64,000 bases of DNA from Stenopsyche tienmushanensis (GCA_008973525.1 WACJ01000320.1:248001-312000), one strand, 5' to 3'. Positions 1 through 11,709 are shown, numbered from the stretch's first letter. Notes: a model not told the origin generated them from the letters alone. A program made the numbers and translations.

Positions 1-1281
1 TTCTTCCCTACATATACCCTGTATACCTACAATCCTATTTACATAGCGTTCATCCTTATTTTACAATCCCCCATGAAAGAATTGCAAATGAAAATATTCA
101 TTGTTATACAATAGAATTAATTTGATTAAGTACGAGAAATTTTAATACAAAATTTATAGCTGAAAATTAATGATACTGTGCTTATAAAGTCAATATAAAG
201 GGTATCGATAGAATTAACGGAAGGAATGTATACATAAAAATATGTAGCAAATATTAATTATTCGATTAAAATTAATTTATGTATAGAAATATAAAATTTA
301 TTCAAATAAGTCTTGCTTTGCAAGGCCAGTTAGATGCTAACTGAATTAAATTTATAGTACGGACGGCAGCGATATTATTTGTGTAATTATTCATACAAAG
401 CCGACGAAATCGGTACAAATTTCCATCGTTGCCTCCCGTACTAATAGTTTATTAAATTAGAAATGGAATGCTAAAATATAACAAATAACAATATTGCACA
501 AATATGTAAATTGTCATTACCTGCAATTAACGTTTTAAGAAGCAATATTTATTCAAGGTATATCAGTAACTGCAATTACTGATGGATAAAATAGTGCGGC
601 ATACCAAGACATAGGATATGCGGTATACAATAAATGGTAGAATACATCTGATGAATGTGCCAAGACACAAAAAACATCGATAAGATCCTGATTAAATGAT
701 CCTATTAACGCGTTCATACCAAGATGACGCATAATGCAGACGCGTCCGCCAAAGCGTTAAACATAAAATATAGAAATGTGAACAAATCCGTGCAAAATAA
801 CAAGTGATTAAATCATTTTAGAAAGATGTACAACATCCAAAAAGAACAAAACAATGTTTAATACATAAAGTGGTACAATAGTAAGTTCAATTTAAATCAA
901 ATAAAAATAGTCTTAATGCTAATTTTGAAACGTAAATGGCTTAATAACTGGCACAACTTCAAAACAACAACAAAAATGATAATAATGGCAATACTGTTTT
1001 ATTAAATAAATATTTAAATGCATCTAAGGAAGCTTTTTTTGTAGTGATAAATGGAATATATGGGAAAAATGGCACCGAATATATATAATAAACGAATATA
1101 TAAATAAGCTACAGGCATTTGAAAAAATAACGCAAAGATTCAATGACGATGCGCTGATTCGCACGGACAAACAGATTGAGGTGCTCAACTGCATAAAGAG
1201 GCGCAATCTGGAGTGCGTCGGCCGTGTAATAGCAGCGATTGTTCAAATAGGAGGATATACTCGGAGAATAGGGCGTACTAA
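1..1281. other. Unassigned AT-rich sequence
   Basis: Non-coding, downstream of the GALNT-type gene. Short open frames show no family features. Confidence 0.4.
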
Positions 1282-1630
1282 CCTTTCCCTCACCATGATA
1301 TGTATTTGGTACACAATATGAATATAGTATATATATCAATATAGATGGTATATATATCGATATAGATAGTATATCGAGATTCAATGTACATTTAGGTGTA
1401 TTTTTTATGATGAATTTTCAAAAATAATGGAACTTATCAATCTGGAAATTCTTCTCAAAAGCTTAAGAATTGCATTTGTACGGTTATGCGGTTTTTAAAA
1501 ACAATGGATCCTATCCCTTGGTTTTCTATGTAGTTCAATATTTCTTATGCGAATCGAATATGAAATATAATAGATAAGGGGTTCAGAATTTCATATGGTG
1601 TACCAAATACATATCATAGTAAGGGGACGG
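1282..1630. mobile_element. TTAA-flanked MITE with long terminal inverted repeats
   Basis: CTAA at 1278-1281 and TTAA at 1631-1634 flank imperfect inverted repeats of about 40 bp: left CCTTTCCCTCACCATGATAT, right (reverse complement) CCGTCCCCTTACTATGATAT, both continuing GTATTTGGTACAC. The inner part shares ATGAAATATAATAGAT-ACGGGGTTCAGA-type sequence with repeats at about 31.3, 35.25 and 45.74 kb, so it belongs to the same family. Confidence 0.7.
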
Positions 1631-1634
1631 TTAA

Positions 1635-2639
1635 ATCAATAATTTCACTATGTAAGGACATTTATGGAAACAAATTTTGCAACAAGAGTATATAAAATAA
1701 ATTATTCTTAATCAATATAATAACATGAAGATAAGTCTTCTAAATTATCAAAGATTAAAATAAAAAAATATAGACAAATCTAAATGACTTTAAAAAAATA
1801 ATCTCAATAGGGGAAAAAATACATATTTTTTTTAGTGAAAGTTAAACATTTTCAAATGTTATCTGTAATTTTTTGATGTATAAATTGTTAAAATATAACT
1901 GTGGAAAACAAAAATTAACATTAATTTTCTTTAATGCTGATACTGAAAACGTCGCAGTAGCCAGGGTTAATTATAATTTAAAAATAATGATAGTTTCGCG
2001 ATTTCACTCGCATATCTTACTACCTAAATTCACCAATCCCAATAGTCTTAATCTAATTAAATCATACATCAACAGAAGCGAGAACCACCAAACAGAGAAA
2101 ATCCATCCCTAAAACCTCACAAAGAGATTGCCTATGTCCAATAAGTGGATATGGCACAACAAGAATACAAAAAAAACATAAATTCATTTAAAACGGCTAC
2201 ACGCTTGTAGACGTTCATTAATACAGTTGATCAATACTAACCCGGTACGTCGATAATAAATTTGAAAGCCAATATAAAAAGCTGCAAATCGAACGGACAA
2301 TGAAACATGCCGCCTGCAAAAGTACACTTAATAACTTTGATAATTTACATTTCATTTTTATATCACAGAATAAAAGAAATCCACAGTACATTTATAAATG
2401 GCACTATGCTAAATTATTTATGTAATACACTCAAAACCAAATCCTCACAATAAACTGGATTCCATAAAAACACTATAGAAAAATTACATTATACACACGA
2501 AACCTTTTTATTATACATAATATTCATAATCCTATGTGATTTTATAGTCCGTCACAGGACAAGCATATACATATATATATATACATTGCATGGAAATGTC
2601 TTATATTATGAAGCGGCTTTTGTAATAAAGAAATATTTT
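1635..2639. other. Unassigned AT-rich sequence
   Basis: Lies between the MITE and the Helitron-like element. A (TA)n-like patch is near 2570. Nothing coding is recognised. Confidence 0.4.
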
Positions 2640-3265
2640 TAACAAATGTGTGTTTGTTTGCCTTGTATATATTCGTATGCTATTCATCCCATTGCGATGA
2701 AACTTTGGCGAGTTGTTGTGTGCACACCCGTTAAGGTTATTGAATAAGTACAACCATTATTTTTGTACGCAATTTGTTTAGCAGTCAAAAACAATGATGT
2801 CAAGTATTGCGTATAAATTATTTGCAAGGATCGAACGACTGTCTTCAGTCGTGGATCAATTCTTGATGAATAACAATGCAGTATTAGACCGAACAGGTTC
2901 TCTGTGGATCAATCTTTTAACATAAGATTGTGAAGTATAAAAATGTGAAAGTACGGTGTCGATTTCCATCATATTGGAGATGGGAATCCTGGGTAAACTG
3001 ATAAAGCCGCTGAAGATATTCATGTCCGGATCAAGAACATCAGAAGGCATCGGGATCTTGCATTTGGATTATAAATCGGCGCTAACCGAACGCATTATGA
3101 CATTTCGCATCCACGATTTCGATAGGAGGCTCGAAATATTACAAAGACGTAGATTTGAATCATTTTTTAACGCAAATAAAAATATATAAAAGCACTTCAA
3201 TAAACAGAATTAAAACACAAACATTTATTTGCGTGGAATTGCAACGCATGAGGGGTACTCGTTAG
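2640..3265 (+). mobile_element. Helitron-like element carrying about 400 bp of unidentified sequence
   Basis: The left part (about 2640-2780) matches the 5' body of the short Helitrons in this window (CATCCCATTGCGATGAAACT). The right end (3230-3265) matches their 3' end: GTGGAATTGCAACGCATGAG, then a TTAG/T terminus. The middle (about 2790-3190) has no match in the window and holds weak ORFs on both strands. The 5' end is not sharply defined. Confidence 0.55.
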
Positions 3266-4240
3266 TTATTTTATAAATAACAATGGGAAAACAGTTAACT
3301 CTTAAGATTAAAATATGTATGTAATAATTTTATACAATAAAAGATACACAAAATCCATATATTTAGCTTAAATAATATTATATACAAAGTAGTTTAAAAC
3401 AAAAATTGAATATAATGACCAATAGATTAAGTACTTAATAATTTAGCATGGAAATGTATAGTTATGGAATTAATTACCGACTATAGCTGACTAAAAAAAT
3501 AAGAAACGTCATTTGTGCATACTTTTCTTAAGAAAAAATAAATCATAAAACATACGATTTTATTAAAAAAAAAATGCACAATGTTTTCATTACTTAATAA
3601 CTAACGAAATGCATTTATAGCTCCGAGAGCCGCAGTCTTGTATATATTATATTAATATATATCAATGTATATATACACATTTTTACACCAAAACTGGATG
3701 AGACATTGACCAGTTAAGCAGCATCATTATAAACAAATTAAATCTATTCGAAAAACAGTTTAAAAACGCGCAGAAACGAAGTATATTTTTAATACAATCA
3801 AATTAAAATAAACGGAATGGATCAAATATTGCAAGATTAAAAGTAGGAACAATATAACGGATTACAATTTATAATAGTTTATTCAGTCCTCGATTTGTAA
3901 TAAATTCCTCAATTAACGTGTACCTTAACGTAACGAAAAAATCAAATTGTAAGACACTGGAACATCGAACTACATCAAGCGGCTAAATATGCATGTTTAA
4001 TTTGATTTTGCACGATCATAAAAATGAACCTATGAAGATTTATCTACAAAATTATTACAGTTTTACGAAACAAAGCTAAAAGTAAATGCACATTGATTTT
4101 TTATTTTATATCTACATTCGTAAAAAATATATGCATTTCATATCTCATTGATAGATTAATTAATTTTGGAAAATTGCCACGATACACCTGACCGATTAAA
4201 AATTGTCTCTTACACGTAGATTAAAATGGTTACGATTCAA
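3266..4240. other. 3' flank / probable 3' UTR of the GALNT-type gene
   Basis: AT-rich sequence directly after the stop codon at 4241. Several minus-strand AATAAA-like hexamers occur (for example near 3878 and 4100), but the true end cannot be chosen. Confidence 0.4.
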
Positions 4241-4429
4241 TCATTCTTCGTCCAGCTCCAATAATTTTAACGGATTCTCCCAACTCTCTAATTGTTTTCT
4301 GTTCACATGTCCTATTGTCCATCTTTGTGTCTCGGAATTTATATCACATTGCGTAACATAAACTAGATTCTTTTCTATATCCAAATCCAAGCATCTAGGA
4401 TTACCTCCATGAACTAACCACTTTTCGTC
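4241..4429 (-). CDS. GALNT-type gene, exon 10 (end of lectin domain and stop)
   Basis: Encodes [20 protein letters not shown], then the gamma repeat ending [16 protein letters not shown], and a short acidic tail finishing LELDEE with TGA at 4241-4243. The acceptor is ttttag|GAC. Confidence 0.9.
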   Translation of the reverse strand, partial: DEKWLVHGGNPRCLDLDIEKNLVYVTQCDINSETQRWTIGHVNRKQLESWENPLKLLELDEE

Positions 4430-7400
4430 CTAAAAATGTACAACATTATTTAACAGTCGTATTATACACGAAGAGAATCCGCTTAAACTCATTAAAACTC
4501 ACAGGTTTATATCTCCAAAGTTGATTTCCTCCATATCCATGACAAGAATACAGATATAATCCGGCCTTATCGTTTGAATCTGATATATCCCAGCACATGT
4601 TTTTCCCTTTGGGTCTGAAATCATCATAAATAAGACATATTTTAAAAGATATTCAGAGCGATTTAACAAGCGTTCATCAAATGGTAATATGAATTATAAT
4701 TTTTAAAGCACAATTTTAATCGCAATTGAAAATTTTTGTATACAATGCCATCCCAAAAGTAATGAAATATATATTATTTTAAAAGATTTATCGACAATAT
4801 TAGCACAATATGATAATACACTCCATGAGCATCTACACATTTTCTCCATGGACTATTTAAAACAGCTTATGCCATAGTCAAGGTCAAATTATAAAAGCAT
4901 CGTCTCTGAGATCATCATCGATCAAGTGTCTGAGATGTTTGACTTCTATTATGACTTGATTATTTGGAGCTGCTGCCCTTCGATATAAATCAGGACCTTT
5001 GGAGCTGATGTAACATGAGCTTGGTTGGTTTCAATCGTGTCCCAATTTTTCTTTTTCAGGACTCCTTTTAAGCGAGGAAATAAAAAAGGCTGGGAGAGCC
5101 AAGTCATGGCTATAGGGAGGCTGGGGAACCAATGGGATACAGGTTCTGATTGGGAAATCGTACACAATCAAGGCACTGTGGTTTGGATCATCGTCGTGAT
5201 GATGTTTCCATGCGTGTTTGTGCTTAAATCTTCAGTTACAGTGCGATAAACAGTTGTCTTCATCATGTATAAAGTTGAAAAAATCTTGCAAACGTGTTAC
5301 ATTTTCGCTGATTCAGGAGGCTGATGGACGTCCATTGTGGAGTTTGCCGGCGACCTCTTCTCGGATTTCCTTAAAACGACTATTGCCATCGTGGAACTTG
5401 TATATAGACAAACAATCACTCCCAAAGGTCTGCTGAATTAGAAGTTTCGGTAGCAGACATCCCAAGTTTAACACAACATTTGATACCAATCCATTGTGCC
5501 GTGTTACATTGCCTAAAAGAGCCTTTAAAGTGTTCGTTTTGAAGTTAATGTACCCCTCAACCTAACTCAGTAGCGACATAGAGCCGCTCTGTCTCACTTA
5601 GTACTAAACGGGCTCAACAAGAGATTAAAGGACGATCTGCTTGACAGTATAAATCGTTGTGCTGAGTTAAGCTTTCCGATGTGATATCCAATGTTGTCAA
5701 AAAGGATCTTGCTATATCATAATTTTGATTTTCTAATCTTGACATTATCGTCATCAATCAAAGATAGCCTACCAGAGTGTAGCTTATCTTTAAGATCGAA
5801 ATCACCTGCTTCATAGTTTTTGAAGCATCTTCGGCACGCTTTATTAGAAATTGCATCATTACCAAAAACGTACACTAAATTTCGACACACTTCTATAGCA
5901 TTTTTTCCTTGATGGGATTCAATCAAAATAATCCAAATGAAATTAACAGACAGAATTTTCTGCTAGATCTAATACATATATTGACATTTATACCTAATAT
6001 CCCTTGACCATCCAAGTCGGAATTCTTGCTCATGACCGTCTTTATTAGCAGCAGGATTATCCGATACGCAAGGTTCAACACCAAATCTCTTACTCCCTCC
6101 ATAATTTTTTGTATCAATACAAAGATTAGAGTGGAGTTCGTTACGAATCTAAAAGAATAATCATCGTAATATATAAATTAAACGTTCAATTTCATCAAGC
6201 CGTAGAAAATTTAATGCAGAAATATTAACCTCGCCATTCGCAAAATCTTCAGGTTCAACAGGTGGATACTTTTTGGGAAGATCAAAAGCTATTTCTTTCA
6301 TAAACCATTTGAACGGTTTGCACTTGAGAGTTTCTCTAATTTTTTTTTGTGCTGTTAAATCACCTGCGTCGATAGACCGGTAATGAGGTCTCCTATTATA
6401 CAAGTATTCTTTGTATTCATCCATCCATACCTCAGCAACTCGTTTATAATTCTGAAAAAATAAAGATGTATTTTTATTCATATATTAATAGTTTTGTAAG
6501 ATACTAATAAATACTGAATAAACGTCGTACCTTGCCAACAAAATCGCCTCTTCCTGGATTCGGGAACTGGTGCAAATTTTCTATAAATGTGTCCAACTCG
6601 GGAGCATGGCGCGTCGAGCATACGACCTCCACACTGCCATATTTTAAAACTCAATTCGTATTGTTCCCCGCCCCATATATCGAGACCTTCATCATAGCCA
6701 CCGAGTTCCCAAAACCATTTTGTTGATATAGCAAATAAACCACCGGCCATAATAGGACTCCTGTAAAATAATATTTAAATATCCCTCGTCTGCTTCAGTG
6801 ATTTCATCGCAAATATATGAATTTGTCTTACTCAAAAGGTTCGGTGGGATTTTTTTTCGATTCTTCTAGCAAAGGTAGCCTTTTATAGAAAAACTCCCAA
6901 TCAAATGCACCTCTAGCTCCCTCGTCTTGCGCTCTATATTCAAACGTATCATATGCCACTACGTCAATAAAAGGACAAACGCAGGTTCTATAATCGTCAG
7001 CAATCGGATCTGAATTTTAAAATAAAAAGTATCGATAAAATAAACACCTCGAAGTCAGCGTTACGATATTAATATGTTGGTTAACGTAATTAATACCTAA
7101 TAACGGAGGAAGCCAATTAACATTGGCTTCAGTGTGTGAATCTAAAAAGATGAGCACATCAGCCGTAGCTACTTTAGCTCCTGCCAAACGAGCCAATATC
7201 AACCCTTGTCTCGATGGTAAATGAATAACTTTGACTTTGGGTAGATTTTCTTTTACAAAATTGTCGAGCTTTTCCTTTAAAAAATCTGAAAATTAAATAC
7301 GACCAATAAAAAATACTTAAAACAACATCAACCATAAGATTTTGAACTTAAAACAGTGTGTATATTCAAATCATCATTACAGGTAACCCCCTTGTTGATT

Positions 7401-9033
7401 ACGGGAAAAGCTATGATCCGCAAATAAGAAATAATAATATCTTTTGCTGATTATCTCGCGCGTGCACTGTTGTCAGTCCGATGATGAAGTGCAGGAGATT
7501 GCACCCGTCGTCATAACCTTGATTGTGGGAAGATGTCCTTCTCGTGGCCAGCACTTTCTCTCTTATGCTGAATAAAAAGTTACCTAGAGAAGAGTCTTTT
7601 TGTCTGACGCCTGTCCATCCCCATCCGTCCGTCCGGCTACACATTCTCTGGACAACTTTTACTAAACGCTCTCCATGCACGACTGGGTGATTCTACGTTT
7701 CATCGGTGTTTCTGATATTGTCTGTGATATTAAACTGTTACTACCAAACCCGCAAGGCATCTCATGTTTAATTTGTCGTAATAAACGGCGATTACCTTTA
7801 GAACTGTAGTCGTCGACTAGAATAACTTCTTTGAGCAAATGTGAAGGAGAACGATCTATGACGCTGTAAGCAGTCCGCAGGAGAGTGCTCCAATGTTCGT
7901 TATGAAATGGCACAACTACGCTGACCGTTGGCAATTCAGATGTATAATTTTTCTTTTTACATCCAGGGTTCCTTATATCGGGAATAGACCTTTGTAATGA
8001 AATTTTGTCGCTGAGACCTGCGTTGAAACCATTTACTTTATATAGCTCTTCTTCCAGATCCTTTTCATCCGAAGACATATGGGCAGGTTTTCCATGTTCC
8101 CCAATGCCTAATGATAAAATATAAAAATTTAATATAAAAATTATCGATAAAAGAAATATTTTTTTATAAATCAGTTAAAAATACTCATTATGATAGCGTT
8201 TTTTTAAAAAATATATTTAACTCTTGCAACGGGAAACGTGTGACTCATTTAATGGATTATGTGGTAACTATTCTATATATTTTCTCCAATTTATTTAAAA
8301 AAATATCGGCTAGTTTTAAAGCTATAGCATTTTAATGAATGTAATCCTTTTTTTGCATTATTTTGTGAATTCGCCCCGACACAAATTTGAGCGACAAATG
8401 AGCCTGTTGTATAGGAGTTAATCTAATATATAAAAATGAATATTTGTTTGTTCGTATGTAATGCGCTGCCATACCGTTCATCCGATTGCGATAAAACTTT
8501 GCCAATTTATTGTTTGCACTTGCGGGAATAACATAAGCATAGTAAAAATATTATTTGCCTACGCAGTTTATTATGCGAGACGTGGCATTGCAACACATGC
8601 CGGGTAATCACTAGTAACAAATATAAACTATTGATAATAAAATGACACGTGAAACATTATAATTACCAGAACGTTCAGCGTCACGACGAATTTTCTCATA
8701 ATCATGCCAATCAATTTTTTTTGCAGTCAACTAAAACATATTTCAAAGATTAATAAGTACGATTAGATTATTTATTCAAAGCTTTAAACGAATAAAGCTA
8801 CAAAAATTATAAGAAATGTAAAACATCTCTCTACTAAACTTAAATTATATGCATTTAAATGTGTAAAAATTACATACCGAAGGTAGAAACTGTTTAAAAC
8901 GTTCGCTTTCAGGATAATCTGGCTTCTGATATGTTAATGGACGGATCAATTTAAAGGTTAACGTTGTTAATACCACGACGAAGAGGCCCATAAGCAAAAA
9001 TTTCAACAAACTTCTCAGGTTGCGTCTCAACAT
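4241..9033 (-). CDS. Polypeptide N-acetylgalactosaminyltransferase, GALNT10/Pgant6 type (10 exons, one internal frameshift)
   Basis: Transfers GalNAc from UDP-GalNAc to Ser/Thr, starting mucin-type O-glycans in the Golgi. Exons (minus): 9033-8878, 8730-8667, 8107-7796, 7285-7097, 7009-6832, 6760-6531, 6451-6230, 6148-5994, 4614-4503, 4429-4241; all junctions are GT-AG and in phase. The intended protein is about 601 residues: signal anchor about 9-27, GT-A catalytic domain with DSH (226-228) and WGGEQYE (329-335), ricin-type lectin domain from about 451 with QLW and QRW motifs. The [10 protein letters not shown] and [19 protein letters not shown] stretches resemble the GALNT10/Pgant6 branch, not GALNT11. 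The exons sum to 1807 bases, one more than a whole number of codons: an extra base at 6567 shifts the frame after residue 364, and the shifted frame stops after about 378 residues. This could be an assembly error, an allele or early decay. ATG at 9033 is chosen because a 3' splice site (catttgttttag) lies just upstream. Branch assignment is from memory. Confidence 0.93.
4503..4614 (-). CDS. GALNT-type gene, exon 9 (ricin-type lectin, part 2)
   Basis: Encodes [20 protein letters not shown] and [17 protein letters not shown], the beta repeat with the CHxxxGNQLWxY signature. The acceptor is ttcag|ACCC and the donor ACCT|GTGAGT. It lies 1.4 kb beyond exon 8, across an intron filled with mariner debris. 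Confidence 0.9.
4949..5450 (-). pseudogene. Mariner transposase relic with internal deletion
   Basis: Minus strand shows [23 protein letters not shown] (about 5340-5270), then [33 protein letters not shown] and [19 protein letters not shown] (to 4949). These are the second HTH and the last catalytic block (HHDNAPxH, PPYSPDLAP) of a mariner transposase. The middle with the first catalytic aspartate is gone, and there are frameshifts. It differs in type from the HTH fragment at 5717. Confidence 0.7.
5717..5926 (-). pseudogene. Mariner transposase N-terminal (HTH) fragment
   Basis: 70 codons: [51 protein letters not shown]. This is the first helix-turn-helix of a Mos1/cecropia-type mariner transposase (WF-x-FK-x-GDFDLEDxxRSGRP pattern). 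No catalytic part follows in the same frame. It lies in intron 8 of the GALNT-type gene. Confidence 0.75.
5994..6148 (-). CDS. GALNT-type gene, exon 8 (ricin-type lectin, part 1)
   Basis: Encodes [18 protein letters not shown] to [11 protein letters not shown], the first (alpha) repeat of the ricin-type beta-trefoil, with the CIDT motif. The acceptor is ttttag|ATT and the donor TTAG|GTATAA. The frame in use differs from the longest open frame on this stretch. Confidence 0.9.
6230..6451 (-). CDS. GALNT-type gene, exon 7 (end of catalytic domain)
   Basis: Encodes [20 protein letters not shown] to [14 protein letters not shown], the last helices of the catalytic domain and the linker to the lectin domain. 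The acceptor is tttcag|AAT and the donor GCGAG|GTTAAT. Intronic residues read beyond the donor (VNISAL...) are not part of the protein. Confidence 0.93.
6531..6760 (-). CDS. GALNT-type gene, exon 6 (Gal/GalNAc-T motif; extra base at 6567)
   Basis: Encodes [36 protein letters not shown] and [12 protein letters not shown], then breaks. Reading straight on gives [12 protein letters not shown]. Skipping the base at 6567 gives [12 protein letters not shown], the family sequence, which joins exon 7 (NYKRVAEVW) exactly in phase. Without correction the frame stops at the start of exon 7. Confidence 0.93.
6832..7009 (-). CDS. GALNT-type gene, exon 5
   Basis: Encodes [20 protein letters not shown] and [16 protein letters not shown], ending PFE. 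These are the family's conserved VCPFIDVV strand and FDWxFxYKR segment. The acceptor is ttcag|ATC and the donor TTGA|GTAAG. Confidence 0.93.
7097..7285 (-). CDS. GALNT-type gene, exon 4 (DxH motif)
   Basis: Residues 178-240. Contains [16 protein letters not shown] and the manganese-binding DSH (226-228) in [17 protein letters not shown]. The acceptor is ttcag|ATT and the donor TTAG|GTATTA. Confidence 0.94.
7450..7595. repeat. Dispersed repeat, copy 1 (intron 3 of the GALNT-type gene)
   Basis: Shares GTGCACTGTTG, then GGACGTCCTTCTCG-like sequence and ATGCTGAATAAAAAGTTACC-TAGAG with 17312-17437. It is open on the minus strand in both copies (LGNFLFSI/MREKxLAxRRTSS), so it may come from a coding part of an unknown transposon. 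Confidence 0.6.
7796..8107 (-). CDS. GALNT-type gene, exon 3 (start of catalytic domain)
   Basis: Starts [10 protein letters not shown] and encodes residues 74-177, including [18 protein letters not shown] and the [10 protein letters not shown] strand, the UDP-binding first half of the GT-A fold. The donor is TAAAG|GTAATC. The open frame runs on into the intron, but that extension shows no family similarity. Confidence 0.92.
8422..8614 (+). mobile_element. Short non-autonomous Helitron, intact ends (intron 2 of the GALNT-type gene)
   Basis: 193 bp starting TCTAATATATAAAAATGAAT and ending CTAG, inserted between A (8421) and T (8615), as Helitrons do. A hairpin (GGCATTGC-AAC-ACATGCC) lies just before the last ten bases. 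No coding capacity. Confidence 0.82.
8667..8730 (-). CDS. GALNT-type gene, exon 2 (stem)
   Basis: Encodes [21 protein letters not shown], the DW-x-D-Y stem sequence common in GALNT10-type enzymes. The acceptor is ttttag|TTG and the donor CTG|GTAAT (phase 1). It is too short to stand out as an open frame, but joins both neighbours exactly in phase. Confidence 0.9.
8878..9033 (-). CDS. GALNT-type gene, coding exon 1 (signal anchor)
   Basis: Starts [11 protein letters not shown] and encodes the short cytosolic tail, a hydrophobic type II membrane anchor (residues 9-27, [11 protein letters not shown] core) and the start of the stem, ending FLPS. The donor is TTCG|GTATGT. A splice acceptor ending at 9041 suggests a 5' UTR intron, with its upstream UTR exon not identified. 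Confidence 0.88.
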
Positions 9034-9040
9034 TTTTAAA

Positions 9041-11517
9041 CTAAAACAAATGTGCCACAACATTTTTAAGCAATGCGACTATTAAATTTGCAAAAACTTA
9101 TGAACACAATTGATACAGGGATTACAGTGGCATGAACAACGAATGATAAAAACTTTACGACACTTATTTTTATCACGTAGGTAATGTACATAAAATAACC
9201 AGCATATATGATAATTATATGAAAACATACGTGTATAATATTTAACAGATATCAAAAAAAACGTACAACTAAATAAAATTATTTCAATGAGACTAAATCT
9301 TAATTAAAACATTTAGCAACCGAATAATCTATCGCAATATATTTATATTGCCGAAAACTATGTGACGCATATGTTAGCACTAGATACATAAAATAGTATT
9401 AATTACCTGCAATCCAGTCATATAATAAGAATATAAAAATACTGTTATATCACGCTGCAATATCACAATCGGTAGTAACGTTCAAATAGCCTTCACTACA
9501 ATAAATGACTATCATTTCGTTTCATAAAGTATTGGAGTTATCACTCGGTTGCATGGTGGTACCGTTATACTGAAAATTTAAAAAAAAATCATATTAAATT
9601 AGCAAAATTATATCAACTAATGAGATAATTCACAAATTCTTCCGTGTGATTTTTAGGGTTCAAATATTTTTGATCTCGAGCATTGAAACTATTAGATCAA
9701 ATCAAAAGGTCATGTACGGTGAAGCCGCTACTATCAGTTTTGCTTAAACATACAGCACGAAAGACAAATCATAGAGCCGCATTAGATTCGAGACCAAGTG
9801 ATCCGTCAGAAAATAAACGACACACGTCTGAATCTAGGCATTCAGAAGAAGAAGATAGAAATGCATTATATATCCAATTCACATTGATTCAATTGAATTA
9901 CTTCACATAAAACTTTCAAATCAATAAATCTATAAATACTCTCTACAAGATATATTATACATAACGAAGATTTGGGCTTCGTTATTACAAAAGTCCCGTG
10001 GTTCTAAGCGAATTTACATTTTTATGCTCATATCTCAGCTTGCGTAGAGATAAATGTTAACGCGTTATTATGAAATGAACGAATATGAAAGTATAAATAT
10101 ATAATTAACATAAATGACGTAATTATACAGATTTTAGCATACGGTATTTTAAATAATAAAATTGTCATAATCAAAAACACATCCACGTGGATAAAAAACA
10201 CCTCTAGAAAGACACTAACGGGTTAAATCTTTAAATCCATTCCTTAAGAAGTCTATCGTTATTCAATAAGCCGCGAGTTAAAGTACATTGTCTCGCAATT
10301 AAAGATCGTCGTCATGTTGTATTATCTGGAATTATGAATGACGGCTTACGTTCAGCTATCTCGAATTACAATTAGCTTATATTAAATCTACATCTACATA
10401 AATTGCAAATGTAATTACAGATGCTTTTCTATGCTTACATAATAAGAAATTGTCGAATCGAAAGTGTTGAACTCAAAGAGGAAAACAGAAGAAGAGACTG
10501 GACTATTCATACTCCAGAAAACCCGTCGATACATTCACCTGGGTGATCTGTTGAGTGAGCATTCTAAATTAAACTCGGAAGTAATGCTACCTTCAATATC
10601 ATGTGAACGACGAGATGAATTTACGATACAGACGACACGGAGTCTGAGTCCTGCTGTGGACTGTTTGTGACTGCACTATGTTGACGATGATAGTAATATT
10701 ACAGCTTTTAAGATTTATATGAGTAATGTTTAGATATTTGTTGATAAAAGTATATAGTGTATAACGGATATCTGATCACAAATTCTTTATCTCTAAATAA
10801 AAACTAAGACTATCAGATACGGGCATCTAGTCTGTATTCCTCGTTACTTTTACTTTTAAATAACTATTTTCTATGCTTGATGGGATAAATTTTGATGATG
10901 TAATCGTCAATTTTAATGCGAAGAAATGCAATTATCTGCAGTGACATCATAATTATTGAATATTGGACTCTTTTATGATTTTTATGATTCCGGTAGTTAT
11001 TGAGTAGGTTGATAATGAAAATAATTATTTTTATCTATTGTAGATAACTTTTTTATGTGAGTCAAATATCGATAGAGAAGATTACTTATAACGATGTAAA
11101 AAAGCATTGTATTTGGAGACTCGTGTTGATTCTAATTCTAATTAAAATCCATCTTCGTTGAAAAATTTAGCAAAAATATGATTCGCTCCTCATTCGCTCG
11201 ATATTGAACCGAGTTTCATTTCGAACGCTCACCAAGCGGGTATCTTGAATGAACATATTGACGAACGCTTTCATGACCGTCTCGATAGGGAGTGTGGAAG
11301 ACTGAGGAGTTTTCTTCTGAAGACAGTGGAAAACTACTCTAGACAACCTTTTTGATTCGACTTGAAAGGGCTTTCTGGAGTGCAAATAGTCCAGTCCCTC
11401 CTTTCCTCGCTACACAAACTGAGGGTGTCTCCCCTTCCTTGTACAACTAACCCGAGCGAATTCGAGACTGAGTGGTTTCTTATTAAATTACATATCATGA
11501 TCATTTTTTATTTAATA
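9041..11517. other. Unassigned: 5' flank of the GALNT-type gene
   Basis: Should hold the promoter and any 5' UTR exon of the GALNT-type gene. Two plus-strand open frames (9683-9910, 10464-10670) have no recognisable domains. Confidence 0.4.
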
Positions 11518-11709
11518 CTAGTGATTACCCGACATGCGTTGCAATGCCACGTCTCGCATAACAAACTGCGTACACAAAAATATTTTTACTATGCCTATAT
11601 TATTCCCGCAATCCTTAGCAATAAGTGGACGAAGTTGTATCGCAATCTGATGAACGGTATGGCAGCGCATTACATACGAACAAACAGAGATTATTTTTTA
11701 TATATTAGA
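11518..11709 (-). mobile_element. Short non-autonomous Helitron
   Basis: 192-bp minus-strand copy of the element at 8422-8614. The CTAG end is at 11518-11521, the hairpin (GGCATTGCAACGCATG) follows, and the TC start is at 11709-11708. An ORF over it is fortuitous. Confidence 0.8.

Noticed and set aside
9683..10670. Two plus-strand frames (9683-9910, 10464-10670) as exons of a gene divergent from the GALNT-type gene
   Set aside because: Each has stops close upstream, no convincing matching splice sites and no family similarity.
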